Assembly: GCA_964534315.1 (NCBI GenBank)
Contig: CAZHOV010000021.1
Location: 1 to 44,369 of the forward strand
DNA length: 44,369 nt
Direction of reading: 5' to 3'
DNA from: CAZHOV01 sp964534315
GTDB taxonomy: Bacteria > Bacteroidota > Bacteroidia > Chitinophagales > Saprospiraceae
Shown: in pieces, positions 35,167-44,317 of the stretch
Position numbering within the stretch: the stretch's first letter is position 1
Layout: each line of letters begins with the position of its first letter
Notes under the pieces: model-generated
Told to the model about the DNA's origin: nothing
Database searches by the model: none
What the model saw: the letters and a program-made list of their open reading frames with translations, nothing else
Made by a program: the position numbers and the translations under genes

Positions 35167-38004
35167 TTACCTCGTCAAAAACATCGACCGCTGCAAGTCC
35201 AAATCTCTAAAGAACGGATCGTTTAAATCTTTAATAAATCGGATTGCCTCACCTGTAGATTTCATTTCAGGACCGAGGTTTTTATCGACATTCGGGAATT
35301 TTTCGAAAGAAAAGACAGGTACTTTTATCGCATACCCCTCAAGGTCTTGTTGAATATCAAAATCTTTAAGCTTGTGGGTACCGAGCATGATCTTGGTCGC
35401 AATGTTGAGATAGGGCACTTTATATGCTTTCGCAATAAAAGGTGTGGTTCGGGAAGCTCTTGGATTGGCTTCGATCACGTATACCTTATCTTCATCTCCT
35501 CCTCTTTTTCCTGGCTTAATAGCGAATTGAATATTAATTAACCCTTTGATCTTCAAAGCAAACGCTAACTTCCGGGTATAGTGGATCATTGTTTCGATTA
35601 CCTCATCCGATAAGCTGTAAGTGGGCAAAACGGCCGAGCTATCTCCAGAGTGAATGCCTGCGGGTTCAATGTGCTCCATGATGCCCATAATATGGACTTC
35701 TTCCCCGTCACAGATTGCATCAATTTCAGCTTCTTTGGCACGTTCCAAAAACTGGTCAATAAACACTTTGTTATCTGGCAAATGCTTGAAAATGCTAAGT
35801 ACGTGCCGCTCCAACTCGTGATCATTAATAACGATGCGCATGCGCTGCCCGCCAAGTACGTAAGAAGGACGCACCAGAACCGGATAAGTAACCCGGTTGG
35901 CAATAGCCAGGGCTTCGTCGGCATCATTGGCAACCCCGTATCGCGGATAAGGAATATCCAGTGCCCGCAATAAGTCAGAAAACCGGCCTCTATCTTCGGC
36001 AAGATCCATATACTCGTAGTCTGTACCGATGATTTTCACCCCTTTATTGTGCAGGTTTTCAGCAAGTTTCAATGCCGTTTGTCCTCCCAACTGGACGATA
36101 ATGCCTTCGGGCTGTTCGTGGTCGATAATTTCTTCCAGGTGTTCCCAGAATACAGGTTCAAAATATAGCTTATCGGCTACGTCAAAATCGGTGGATACTG
36201 TTTCCGGGTTGCAGTTGATCATGATGGATTCATACCCGACTTCTTTAATGGCCATCAGGCCGTGTACACAGCAATAATCAAACTCAATGCCCTGACCGAT
36301 CCGGTTGGGACCAGACCCCAAGACAATGACCTTTTTATTATCGGAAGGAATACTTTCGTTCTCGGTGTCGAAGGTAGAATAAAAGTAAGGCGTTTGGGCC
36401 TCAAACTCAGCGGCACAGGTGTCTACCATCTTATACGTCCGCTTTATACCTAGTTTCAGGCGTTGTTTCCGAATCTCTTCTTCTTTAAGACGCATCAACC
36501 AGGCAATCTGGCCGTCTGAATAACCACATGCTTTTAATTCTTTAAAGAATTCTTTAGGAATATCCTCAGCCACGTTATATCGCTGCAGTTGTTGTTCCAT
36601 TTGGACCAACCGCTTGATTTCTTTTAAATACCAGGGATCAATATGGGTTAGCTTTTTGACGGTCTTTTCCGGAACACCCAGTCTCAAAGCATCCTTGACC
36701 CGATAGATGCGATCGTCGCTTGCTTTTTCTAAACGCTCCAGAATATCTGAGGTACGGATCCACTCTTTCTTATCGGCGCCCAATCCCATTCGGTTATTTT
36801 CTTGTGACTGGCAGGCCTTCTGAAGTGCTTCTATAAAACTTCGCCCTATAGCCATAACCTCTCCCACTGATTTCATTTGTAAGCCTAAGGTATGGTCTGC
36901 TCCATGAAATTTATTGAAATTCCAACGGGGCATCTTTACGATCACATAATCAAGGCTAGGCTCAAAATAAGCAGAAGTTGTTTTGGTAATCTGGTTTTTC
37001 AATTCATCCAGGTGGTAACCAATGGCCAGTTTTGCAGCTATTTTGGCGATTGGATAACCAGTGGCCTTACTGGCCAAGGCTGAAGATCTGGAAACTCTTG
37101 GATTGATCTCTATAATAATCAATTCTTCCGTTTCCGGATTGACAGAAAACTGGATATTACAACCTCCGGCAAAATTGCCCAGAGACCGCATAGCTTGTAT
37201 GGCCTGATCTCTCATTTCCTGATATGCCCGGTCAGATAACGTCATGGAAGGAGCAACCGTGATACTATCTCCGGTGTGAATACCCATTGGATCCAGATTT
37301 TCCACCGTGCAGATAATAATCACATTGTCATTGGCGTCTCTCAATAATTCTAACTCATACTCTTTCCAACCGAGTACTGCTTTTTCGACCAATACTTCAT
37401 GCGTAGGCGACATATTTAAACCTCTGCGAAGCGCTTCATCAAACGTTTCTTCTTTAAATACAAAGCTTCCTCCTGTTCCGCCTAAGGTATAGGAAGGTCT
37501 GATCACCAATGGAAAGCCTATTTTTTGCGCGGCTTCTTTACCTTCCAGGAAGGAGTTCGCGATAAAGGAAGGTGCAACGCTAAGACCTATATCAACCATA
37601 TGCTGGCGAAAAGCTTCTCTATTCTCGGTTAGTTCGATGGCGTCCAGGTCGACACCAATGAGTTTTACGTTGTACTTTTCCCAGAGGCCTTGCTTCCCTG
37701 CATCGATAGCCAGGTTAAGGGCCGTCTGCCCTCCCATTGTGGGAAGTACTGCATCGATCTGACGTTTTTGAAGTACTTGTTCAATACTTTCAACCGTCAA
37801 GGGCAACAAATAAATATGATCTGCAGTGACCGGGTCGGTCATGATCGTTGCGGGGTTGGAGTTAATCAAGCTCACCTCAATTCCTTCTTCCCTCAAGGAC
37901 CTTGCAGCTTGAGTTCCCGAGTAATCGAATTCGCAGGCCTGTCCAATAATAATAGGGCCGCTACCTATTATTAATATTGATTTTATAGAATTGTCTCTAG
38001 GCAT
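35167..38004 (-). CDS. carB: Carbamoyl-phosphate synthase large subunit, without MGS domain
   Basis: A 945-residue enzyme that makes carbamoyl phosphate from bicarbonate, ammonia and two ATP for pyrimidine and arginine synthesis. Both ATP-grasp halves are complete: IIGSGPIIIGQACEFDYSGTQA at the start and VLGSGPNRIGQGIEFDYCCVHG in the second half, each followed by the biotin-carboxylase-like glycine loops and the oligomerisation segment. The protein stops at about the point where the second synthase half ends (GPEMKSTGEAIRF ... SMFLTR). The roughly 130-residue allosteric MGS-like domain of the Escherichia coli enzyme (1073 residues) is missing. No carA is in the window. The pterin dehydratase gene lies 52 bases upstream. 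Confidence 0.95.
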   Translation of the reverse strand: MPRDNSIKSILIIGSGPIIIGQACEFDYSGTQAARSLREEGIEVSLINSNPATIMTDPVTADHIYLLPLTVESIEQVLQKRQIDAVLPTMGGQTALNLAIDAGKQGLWEKYNVKLIGVDLDAIELTENREAFRQHMVDIGLSVAPSFIANSFLEGKEAAQKIGFPLVIRPSYTLGGTGGSFVFKEETFDEALRRGLNMSPTHEVLVEKAVLGWKEYELELLRDANDNVIIICTVENLDPMGIHTGDSITVAPSMTLSDRAYQEMRDQAIQAMRSLGNFAGGCNIQFSVNPETEELIIIEINPRVSRSSALASKATGYPIAKIAAKLAIGYHLDELKNQITKTTSAYFEPSLDYVIVKMPRWNFNKFHGADHTLGLQMKSVGEVMAIGRSFIEALQKACQSQENNRMGLGADKKEWIRTSDILERLEKASDDRIYRVKDALRLGVPEKTVKKLTHIDPWYLKEIKRLVQMEQQLQRYNVAEDIPKEFFKELKACGYSDGQIAWLMRLKEEEIRKQRLKLGIKRTYKMVDTCAAEFEAQTPYFYSTFDTENESIPSDNKKVIVLGSGPNRIGQGIEFDYCCVHGLMAIKEVGYESIMINCNPETVSTDFDVADKLYFEPVFWEHLEEIIDHEQPEGIIVQLGGQTALKLAENLHNKGVKIIGTDYEYMDLAEDRGRFSDLLRALDIPYPRYGVANDADEALAIANRVTYPVLVRPSYVLGGQRMRIVINDHELERHVLSIFKHLPDNKVFIDQFLERAKEAEIDAICDGEEVHIMGIMEHIEPAGIHSGDSSAVLPTYSLSDEVIETMIHYTRKLAFALKIKGLINIQFAIKPGKRGGDEDKVYVIEANPRASRTTPFIAKAYKVPYLNIATKIMLGTHKLKDFDIQQDLEGYAIKVPVFSFEKFPNVDKNLGPEMKSTGEAIRFIKDLNDPFFRDLDLQRSMFLTR

Positions 38005-38056
38005 ATTGTTCCAGATTGGTCAAGAATTGCCTGTAAAGATAAAAATGATTAACAGT

Positions 38057-38302
38057 TTATTTGTTGAACTTTGAAAAAATCCCTGAAATAACTTCTGAAA
38101 GTTTACGGTCTTTTTCCGTTACCGTATTACCAGCATCGTGCGTGGTCAGGTCGATTTGGACCTTATTATAGACGTTGCTCCAGTTCGGGTGATGATCCAT
38201 TTTTTCTGCATGGAAAGCCACCTCTGTCATAAAGCCAAAGGCCTCTTTAAAATCTTTAAATTCAAAAGTCGCGGATAATTTGTTGTCTTTTTCGTTCCAC
38301 AT
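38057..38302 (-). CDS. Pterin-4a-carbinolamine dehydratase (4a-hydroxytetrahydrobiopterin dehydratase)
   Basis: An 81-residue protein of the PCD/DCoH family, which dehydrates 4a-hydroxytetrahydrobiopterin so that pterin can be recycled. The diagnostic stretch KMDHHPNWSNVYNKVQIDLTTHD holds the conserved catalytic histidine pair H37/H38 and P39, and TVTEKDRKLSEVI is at the C-terminal helix. It is somewhat shorter than the usual 95-110 residues, lacking part of the N-terminal helix. It lies between carB (52 bases) and the M42 peptidase gene (15 bases) on the same strand. No aromatic amino-acid hydroxylase is nearby. Confidence 0.93.
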   Translation of the reverse strand: MWNEKDNKLSATFEFKDFKEAFGFMTEVAFHAEKMDHHPNWSNVYNKVQIDLTTHDAGNTVTEKDRKLSEVISGIFSKFNK

Positions 38303-38317
38303 GCGTATTTTATTTTT

Positions 38318-39367
38318 TTACTTAAAATCCCAGTTATATTGGTCTAAATTGATTAATGCTTCTTTCAAAAGGTCAATACTATTTCGAATATCTTCTTTAT
38401 GGGCCATTTCGATAACCTGATGAATATGCCTGGTAGGAATGGATATAGCACCTGTTATCGCTCCTTTTTTTCCGTATCGCTGTATTCCGGCCGTATCGGT
38501 ACCTCCGGCCGTTAAAATTTCAGGTTGCCATTTTATGGTATGATCGTTGGCTACCTTTTTTAAATAATTGACCATCCGGTAATCCGAAATAGCTGATCCG
38601 TCCATGATTTTTATAGCTGTTCCATGACCGAGACGGGTTATAAATTCGTGCGGCTGCGCACCCGGCACATCAAAGGCAATGGTAACATCCAAGCCAAATC
38701 CGAAGTCGGGGTTTATGGAATGGGCAGATGATATAGCACCTCTCAGTCCAACTTCTTCTTGTACGGTAAAAACGCCATACAGATCGTAGGGAAGTTCTTT
38801 ATCCTGCAATTCTTTCATGGCTTCGATTAAAATATAGACCGAAACCCGGTTATCCAGCGATTTAGAATTGACGCAGTCTCCCATTTCAATCAACTCCCGC
38901 TCTCTGGTAATCGGATCGCCTATCGAAACAATCTTTTCCACCTCTTTTTTCTCCATACCAAGATCAATGAAATAATCCTGGATTTTCATTGGTTTACCTC
39001 GCTCATCAGCCGGGATCAAATGAATAGGCTTACATCCCATTACGCCAATCAGCTCTTTCTTTCCATGGACAATAACTCTTTGGGCGGTTAGTGTTTTGGG
39101 GTCAAAACCACCAAGGGTGTGGAACCGTACAAAACCATCATCATCGATATGCGTGACGATAAAGCTAATCTCATCCATATGAGCGGCGACCATCACTTTT
39201 TTGCGTTCCTTCCCCTTCTTTAGTGCAATGACGTTACCCATTGGATCAGTCGTTACCCTATCTGCGAGGGGGTTTACATTTTTAATCACAAATTTCCTGA
39301 TCTGTTGTTCAAATCCCGGCGCGCCAGGAATTTCACAGATCTTTTTAAGTAGTGGAATATCGATCAT
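38318..39367 (-). CDS. M42-family metallopeptidase (glutamyl/deblocking aminopeptidase-like)
   Basis: A 349-residue cytoplasmic aminopeptidase that forms large tetrahedral particles in characterised relatives. Metal and catalytic residues appear in order: AAHMDEISFIVT (H and D), LDNRVSVYILIEAM (bridging D), TVQEEVGLRGA (catalytic E-E pair), FDVPGAQPHE and the late IPTRHIHQVIEM (last H). The length is normal for PepA/FrvX/YsdC-type proteins. It probably trims peptides released by proteases. It lies downstream of comF on the same strand with a 38-base gap. Confidence 0.93.
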   Translation of the reverse strand: MIDIPLLKKICEIPGAPGFEQQIRKFVIKNVNPLADRVTTDPMGNVIALKKGKERKKVMVAAHMDEISFIVTHIDDDGFVRFHTLGGFDPKTLTAQRVIVHGKKELIGVMGCKPIHLIPADERGKPMKIQDYFIDLGMEKKEVEKIVSIGDPITRERELIEMGDCVNSKSLDNRVSVYILIEAMKELQDKELPYDLYGVFTVQEEVGLRGAISSAHSINPDFGFGLDVTIAFDVPGAQPHEFITRLGHGTAIKIMDGSAISDYRMVNYLKKVANDHTIKWQPEILTAGGTDTAGIQRYGKKGAITGAISIPTRHIHQVIEMAHKEDIRNSIDLLKEALINLDQYNWDFK

Positions 39368-39405
39368 TGCGCATATAACTTTCGTAAAAAAATAGGTATC
39401 CTAAT

Positions 39406-40104
39406 TTATTCAGCCATTGCTATGGTTGCAAAGCTAAGTGTTGTTCCTTCTATTTCCAAAATCTTATAGCCACAAGCTTCCAGTGTCGCTCCGGTAGTTA
39501 ACACATCATCCACTAATAATATGTGTTTATTTTGAATAATCAAGGGGTTTCTGACTAAAAATGCATTTTTTACGTTTTCAAAACGCGCCATACGGGTTTT
39601 TTGCGTCTGGCTTTGGGTGTGCAAGACCCTTATCAGTACATCGCTCAAATAAGGGATTTCCATTGATTTGGAGAGGCCTTCAGCAAATAAAGCGCTTTGA
39701 TTGAACCCACGCCTTCGCAATTTAGCAGGATGCAAGGGAACGGGTAAAATAAAATCAACGGTCTGGAAAAAGGGACTTTGTTTTAACAAAAGCCCAAAGT
39801 CCTCCCCTATTTTTACACCCACCTCCTTTTTTCTGTTATATTTAAGTTGATGAATTAGTTGCTGGGTCCTACCATTTTTTGAGAAATGGAGATAAGAAGC
39901 ACCTGACTTTAAAGGTAATCTACCCCAAAAACGCTCGGTGAAAGGGTTTTCAGCATGTAGATAAAAACGGGTCTTAGGAAGCTTTTGTTGGCAAGAAAAG
40001 CAAAATAGCATATCAGCCGAAGGAATATGCGCTTCACAAATCAAACAAAGGTCCGGATAGAATAACCCGAATAGATCTTCTAATATTGAAATTCTAGTTT
40101 TCAT
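39406..40104 (-). CDS. ComF-family phosphoribosyltransferase-like protein
   Basis: A 232-residue protein of the ComF/GntX type. It has an N-terminal zinc-ribbon-like part with two CxxC pairs (CLIC and CFSC at about residues 18-40). A linker with HQLKYNRKKEVGVKIGEDFG follows, then DFILPVPLHPAKLRRRGFNQSALFAEGLSK. The PRPP-binding loop ILLVDDVLTTGATLEACG is intact. Family members are tied to DNA uptake in naturally competent bacteria, but ComF-like proteins are universal, so competence is not implied. It is the first gene of the minus-strand group with the M42 peptidase, PCD and carB. Confidence 0.93.
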   Translation of the reverse strand: MKTRISILEDLFGLFYPDLCLICEAHIPSADMLFCFSCQQKLPKTRFYLHAENPFTERFWGRLPLKSGASYLHFSKNGRTQQLIHQLKYNRKKEVGVKIGEDFGLLLKQSPFFQTVDFILPVPLHPAKLRRRGFNQSALFAEGLSKSMEIPYLSDVLIRVLHTQSQTQKTRMARFENVKNAFLVRNPLIIQNKHILLVDDVLTTGATLEACGYKILEIEGTTLSFATIAMAE

Positions 40105-40109
40105 AAGCT

Positions 40110-40150
40110 AAAAATTAAAAAACGTCTGCTCTACTACCGCAGAACAGACG
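40110..40150 (-). terminator. Intrinsic terminator after gldD
   Basis: On the minus strand CGTCTGTTCT pairs with AGAGCAGACG (40141-40150 with 40123-40132, one mismatch, 8-base loop), followed by TTTTTTAATTTTT. It ends transcription coming from gldE-gldD before comF. It lies about 180 bases downstream of the gldD stop. Confidence 0.65.
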
Positions 40151-40331
40151 CATCAAAACAAAACGAAAAACCAACTTTAAACAAATCTTAATTTACACTA
40201 TATAACTAGCCCTTTCAATTTTTTGTTGCAAAAAAAATGTTAAGAATTTCCTAAAGGAAAACTTCGTCAAACGATAGACAATTCCGTTCAAATCAAAGAG
40301 TTAAGATTGGGAAAGAAATTCGTCAACAGGA

Positions 40332-40937
40332 TCAATCTTTCCAGCGAAAAGTTTCGATCATTTTGTTGAGATCTTCTTTGACAAAATCAAAAACAGGGGC
40401 GAGTGAATCGGGGCGAACTTCAGTGTTGAAATATAAAGAGCCACGGATAAAGTTTTCTTCGTAATCGGTCAGGTAAAAATTGTAAAAAGAGGCCACTGGC
40501 CCTTCCATATTAAAGACATATCCCTCTACGCCATATTCATTTTTTACCGGCACCTCTTCTATAGCATTGGCCTTCACAACATGTTTATAAGCAAGTTTAT
40601 AGGAATCTTCTCTTAGCTTTTCAAAGGTATTTTCTCCATCGATAGTATAATGACTGCAATGAACTTGGCAATCGAAAGGCGGAAAATAAAGATCAAACCA
40701 GCAGGGGTTCTCAATTCTCTCGTCAAAAAACAGCGAATCTTTTACAATTTGTGCATAAACAGGATACTGGAATTCAAAATTGCATGCTGTACTTTCAAAT
40801 ACCTGATATTCCTTTTCAGGATAATAAACTCTCGGGTATCCCCGGGGTTTGGGTGTTGGTCTGTTTTCCTGACAAGCTGTCAATCCAATACAACACAATA
40901 ATATAAAGAAGACTTTCCAACTGATATTTTTATTCAT
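40332..40937 (-). CDS. gldD: Gliding motility lipoprotein GldD
   Basis: A 201-residue lipoprotein of the GldD family, needed for gliding and T9SS function in Flavobacterium. The signal peptide ends IGLTAC with the lipid-bearing cysteine at 22. Family segments are RPTPKPRGYPRVYYPEKEYQ, CNFEFQYPVYAQI, NPCWFDLYFPPFDCQVHCSHY, KLREDSYKLAYKHVVKANAI, VYGVEGYVF-like EYGVEGYVFNMEGPVASFYN and FIRGSLYFNTEVRPDSLAPV. The length matches the usual 185-205 residues. It lies 39 bases after gldE, the partner gene in the classical gldDE pair, and is followed by a terminator. Confidence 0.95.
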   Translation of the reverse strand: MNKNISWKVFFILLCCIGLTACQENRPTPKPRGYPRVYYPEKEYQVFESTACNFEFQYPVYAQIVKDSLFFDERIENPCWFDLYFPPFDCQVHCSHYTIDGENTFEKLREDSYKLAYKHVVKANAIEEVPVKNEYGVEGYVFNMEGPVASFYNFYLTDYEENFIRGSLYFNTEVRPDSLAPVFDFVKEDLNKMIETFRWKD

Positions 40938-40976
40938 GCTACTTTTTTCTTTAAGCGGTCAACAAAAATTGCTAAT

Positions 40977-42422
40977 CTAGACTTTAACGCGATGCAACCG
41001 CTTGGTCATATTCACTTTGATCTTTTCGATTCGTCTACGGCTTACGGATATGATCTTAAATTTGAAGTCTTTATATTCCAGTTCGGTTCCTTTTTGTGGA
41101 ATATACCCTAAAACCTCCAACAGTAAGCCGGCCAGGGAGTCGGCATCTCCTTTGATCTCGTCGAATGAATCGGTATCTACGCCTAGTATCCGACATACGT
41201 CATTTAGAAGCGTCTTTCCCTCAAAAATGTAATTGTATTCATCGATCTTTTGAAACTCCAATTCTTGTTCTGCATCAAACTCATCTTTAATTTCACCGAT
41301 CACCTCCTCCATAATATCTTCTAAAGTTACGATCCCCGCGCTGCCTCCGTATTCATCCACTACAATTGCCATGTGCATGCGTTTTTCCTGAAAATCATTC
41401 AACAGATCACTAATCTTTTTGGATTCCGGTACATAGAGTACTTCGGTTCGGATAAGTTCTTGCCACTCAAATTGTTCATTTTCATCTAAATACCGGATCA
41501 GGTCTTTGGCGTATAAGATTCCGGTAATATTATCGAAATCGAGATCATAGACAGGAATTCTGGAATATCCTGATTCTTTTACCACATTTAATAGGTCCTT
41601 AAAATTAGTTTTGAAATCTACTGCTACGACATCCACTCTGGAGCGCATAATCTGTTTAGCCGTTACCTCTCCAAATTTGACAATCCCTTTGAGGATATCG
41701 ATCTCTTGTTTAGCTCCCTGATCATTACTAACCGTTAATTCTATAGCCTCATCGATATCTTTTTTAGGGGATGGAGACATACCCAAATTTCTTTTTTGGA
41801 TCCCTGACTCGATGATATTGGTCCAATTCACTAAAATACTACTGAAAGGACTAAAAAGCTTACTAAGGATTAAAAGTGGCTTTGCCATAAACCGAGCAAT
41901 TTTCAAATTATTGATTTTAGCATAAACCTTGGGGACAACCTCACCGAATAAGACAAGTAGGAAGGTAACGCCCACTACGGTTATGAAAAAGTGTATAAAC
42001 CTGGCAAAGGAGGTCGTTTCGATAAACGTGAAGGAAAAACGAGTAATCACCTCATTCGCCCAATATTCACACATTTCCAACGGAATCAAAATGCGAAGTA
42101 TAAAATCGGATACGATGACGATGGCAATATTGATAAAATTATTACTGATCAATATGGTCGCCAAGAGTCTTCTAGGGATACTTTTGAGATAAACAATGGT
42201 TTTTGAATTACTGCTATTTTCTTCTTTTAACAGGAACAGGTCATTCGCGTTTATAGAAAAGTATGCTACTTCTGAGCTGGAAATTAAAGCAGAAGAAAAC
42301 AACAATAAGATAACCGATAAGAAACCTATGAAAAGTTCGATAGAATTGCCCGCATCAAGAAAAACAGGAGAAAAAGAATTGATCAAATCAAAATATAGAC
42401 CAGGTTCAGGATCCAAAACCAA
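40977..42422 (-). CDS. gldE: Gliding motility-associated protein GldE (CNNM/CBS-domain, HlyC/CorC-like)
   Basis: A 481-residue membrane protein. An N-terminal CNNM-type domain with about four helices (IELFIGFLSVILLLFSSALI, then ISSSEVAYFSI) is followed by two CBS domains (about 215-330, MRSRVDVVAVDF, SGYSRIPVYDLDFDNITGILYAKDLI) and a CorC/HlyC C-terminal domain (about 360-430). GldE is the known multicopy suppressor partner of GldD. The start codon appears to be TTG: in-frame TGA lies just upstream and no early ATG exists, so TTG 42422 (or 42416) is used. A candidate promoter box is at 42474. Confidence 0.9.
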   Translation of the reverse strand: MVLDPEPGLYFDLINSFSPVFLDAGNSIELFIGFLSVILLLFSSALISSSEVAYFSINANDLFLLKEENSSNSKTIVYLKSIPRRLLATILISNNFINIAIVIVSDFILRILIPLEMCEYWANEVITRFSFTFIETTSFARFIHFFITVVGVTFLLVLFGEVVPKVYAKINNLKIARFMAKPLLILSKLFSPFSSILVNWTNIIESGIQKRNLGMSPSPKKDIDEAIELTVSNDQGAKQEIDILKGIVKFGEVTAKQIMRSRVDVVAVDFKTNFKDLLNVVKESGYSRIPVYDLDFDNITGILYAKDLIRYLDENEQFEWQELIRTEVLYVPESKKISDLLNDFQEKRMHMAIVVDEYGGSAGIVTLEDIMEEVIGEIKDEFDAEQELEFQKIDEYNYIFEGKTLLNDVCRILGVDTDSFDEIKGDADSLAGLLLEVLGYIPQKGTELEYKDFKFKIISVSRRRIEKIKVNMTKRLHRVKV

Positions 42423-42473
42423 AAATTTTGTTCAATAATACTTTGTCAATTAGGAAAACTGCTACTAGAAACG

Positions 42474-42481
42474 CAAAAGTA
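42474..42481 (-). promoter_or_regulatory. Candidate -7 promoter box for gldE-gldD
   Basis: TACTTTTG on the minus strand matches TAnnTTTG, about 50 bases upstream of the TTG start at 42422. It lies in the 148-base gap after ssb, so gldE-gldD could be transcribed apart from mutY-ssb. No clear -33 element. Confidence 0.35.
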
Positions 42482-42570
42482 ACTTTATTTTTAAACAGAA
42501 GGTTAACTACACTGTAACCTAAATTTTAATTAAGTATTTAAAAGCCAATTGACTTAACTGCCTTTTTTTA

Positions 42571-43047
42571 TTAAAAAGGTAAATCGTCTGCATTATTATC
42601 ATCTGTATGTCCGGTATCATTTTGTTCAACTTTCTCCGGAGTATCTTGAAAGCTGGAATTTGTTGGTATTTCGCTATCTGCAGAGGGAAAGTATCCGCCT
42701 CCCTGATTACTGGAGCCACTGTCGCGGCGATTGATTTGACGGAAGTAGTTGGCTACCACTTCTGTAGTTCGGCGGTTATTTCCATCTTGATCTTGCCAGC
42801 TTCGATGGGTTAGCTTTCCTTCTACATAAACTAATGAACCTTTTTTTAGCGTACTTTCAGCTCTCTCCGCAAGATTTCTCCAGGTGACAACATCATGCCA
42901 TTCCGTCAGTGTCTGCCACTCACCACCTTTATCTTTATAATTTTCATTTGTCGCGATAGAGAATTTGGCAACGACTGCACCATTCTCTAATCTTCTTACT
43001 TCAGGATCTTTTCCCAAATTGCCAATTAAAATAACTCTATTAACCAT
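42571..43047 (-). CDS. ssb: Single-stranded DNA-binding protein
   Basis: A 158-residue OB-fold protein that coats single-stranded DNA during replication and repair. The OB core (1-105) opens VNRVILIGNLGKDPEVRRLENG and includes AKFSIATNE, EWHDVVTWRNLAERAESTLKKGSLVYVEGKL, and a D-x-D-G-N-N-R-R-T-T-E-V loop. A glycine- and serine-containing linker follows, and the protein ends ADDLPF, the acidic tip that binds partner proteins. It lies between mutY and gldE, an order conserved in many Bacteroidota. A candidate promoter is at 43127. Confidence 0.97.
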   Translation of the reverse strand: MVNRVILIGNLGKDPEVRRLENGAVVAKFSIATNENYKDKGGEWQTLTEWHDVVTWRNLAERAESTLKKGSLVYVEGKLTHRSWQDQDGNNRRTTEVVANYFRQINRRDSGSSNQGGGYFPSADSEIPTNSSFQDTPEKVEQNDTGHTDDNNADDLPF

Positions 43048-43126
43048 TTATTATTGAATTTTAGTAGCTAGGTTGCGGTCAAGAAAAATTGTGATATTAA
43101 AAACAGCATTTTCTTTACCTTCAAAA

Positions 43127-43134
43127 CAAACTTA
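43127..43134 (-). promoter_or_regulatory. Candidate -7 promoter box for ssb
   Basis: TAAGTTTG on the minus strand matches TAnnTTTG and overlaps the stop codon of mutY, about 80 bases before the ssb ATG. There is no TTTG at the expected -33 spacing. Confidence 0.35.
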
Positions 43135-44226
43135 AAATAATTTTAAATTTAATGATTTATCTTTTAAATACCAATCAATTATTTTAGGGAAAGCAAATTT
43201 TTTCAAATCTTTTTTTTCTATCAATAACCAATCTTTCTGGTCCATTACAACGGGAGTTTGCATTTTCCATTGCCAGAAAACAGCAAAAATATATTGGTGA
43301 GATAACGTTTGCTTGAAATAATCCGTTTTTCTTTCCAAAATTAACTCTAATGGCTTAAAGTTATTTTTCCATTGCTCTGTAGCTACTAACTCTTCCCGTT
43401 CTATCAGTTTGTTAGTTTCAATAAGCGGAAAATCGTATAGGTTTTTCCAAATGTCTTTTTCTACCCGTTTTTTTATCCATACACTTTCTTCCTGATAAAT
43501 CACCTGGTAATTAAAAAACCGATTTTTCTTCTTCAGCTTTTTTTCCTTGATCGGCAGTTGCTTTACTATTCCTTTTTCAAGAGCCCTGCAGTCTTCTTTA
43601 AGCGAACAGGATGAGCAAAGTGGATTTTTAGGCCTGCAATGCGTAGCTCCAAAATCCATAATCGCCTGGTTGTAAGTGGCAGGGTCTTTTTTATCAATAA
43701 GTTGCTCTGCTAATTTTCTAAAGCCTTTTTTTCCTTCCGTACAGTCGATGGGCACTGATATACCAAAAAACCGGGCTAATACCCGAAATACGTTACCGTC
43801 AACTACCGGATAGGGAAGATTAAATGCAAAGGATGCAACAGCAGCGGCCGTGTAGGGGCCTACCCCCTTGAGCGCAAGTATTGATGCATGATCTTCGGGG
43901 AAGATCCCTCCCAGTTCCGATGCAATATATTTAGCCGCGGCATGCAAATGGCGGGCTCTTGAATAATAGCCTAACCCTTCCCACATTTTCATCACCTCAT
44001 CTTCCGGAGCATTGGCCAGATCAAATACGGTGGGGTACGCTTCTCTAAACTTTTGGTAATAAGGTAGTCCTTGCTCTACCCTGGTTTGCTGTAAGATAAT
44101 TTCTGACACCCAAATCAAGTACGGATCCTTTTCTTCTTTCCAGGGTAGTTCCCGCGTATTCGTCTGGTTCCATCGTAATAATCCCTCTCTAAAAATACGG
44201 ACCATCTTCGGATTAATATCCTTCAT
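43132..44226 (-). CDS. mutY: A/G-specific adenine DNA glycosylase MutY
   Basis: A 364-residue base-excision repair enzyme that removes adenine mispaired with 8-oxoguanine. The helix-hairpin-helix is LKGVGPYTAAAVASFAF, the catalytic acid is E42 in VSEIILQQTRVEQ and the aspartate is D143 in VVDGN. A complete [4Fe-4S] cluster site C-X6-C-X2-C-X5-C is at 197, 204, 207 and 213. The C-terminal 130 residues form the NUDIX-like 8-oxoG recognition domain (FFNYQVIYQEES, WKNLYDFPLIETN, LSHQYIFAVFW). It is the first complete gene of the mutY-ssb-gldE-gldD block. A terminator-like hairpin lies just upstream. Confidence 0.97.
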   Translation of the reverse strand: MKDINPKMVRIFREGLLRWNQTNTRELPWKEEKDPYLIWVSEIILQQTRVEQGLPYYQKFREAYPTVFDLANAPEDEVMKMWEGLGYYSRARHLHAAAKYIASELGGIFPEDHASILALKGVGPYTAAAVASFAFNLPYPVVDGNVFRVLARFFGISVPIDCTEGKKGFRKLAEQLIDKKDPATYNQAIMDFGATHCRPKNPLCSSCSLKEDCRALEKGIVKQLPIKEKKLKKKNRFFNYQVIYQEESVWIKKRVEKDIWKNLYDFPLIETNKLIEREELVATEQWKNNFKPLELILERKTDYFKQTLSHQYIFAVFWQWKMQTPVVMDQKDWLLIEKKDLKKFAFPKIIDWYLKDKSLNLKLF

Positions 44227-44272
44227 ATGAAATCTAAGTAGTAAGTTAGTGCACGGATAAAATTAATGAAAA

Positions 44273-44306
44273 AGGGGCTACCTAAAAAATTTTTTAGGCA
44301 ACCCCT
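44273..44306 (-). terminator. Intrinsic terminator-like hairpin upstream of mutY
   Basis: AGGGG and CCTAAAAAA pair with TTTTTTAGG and CCCCT, interrupted by a three-base internal loop on each side. On the minus strand the hairpin is followed by TTTTT, so it should stop transcription entering from a gene to the right of the window and separates it from mutY. Confidence 0.6.
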
Positions 44307-44317
44307 ATTTATAACTT

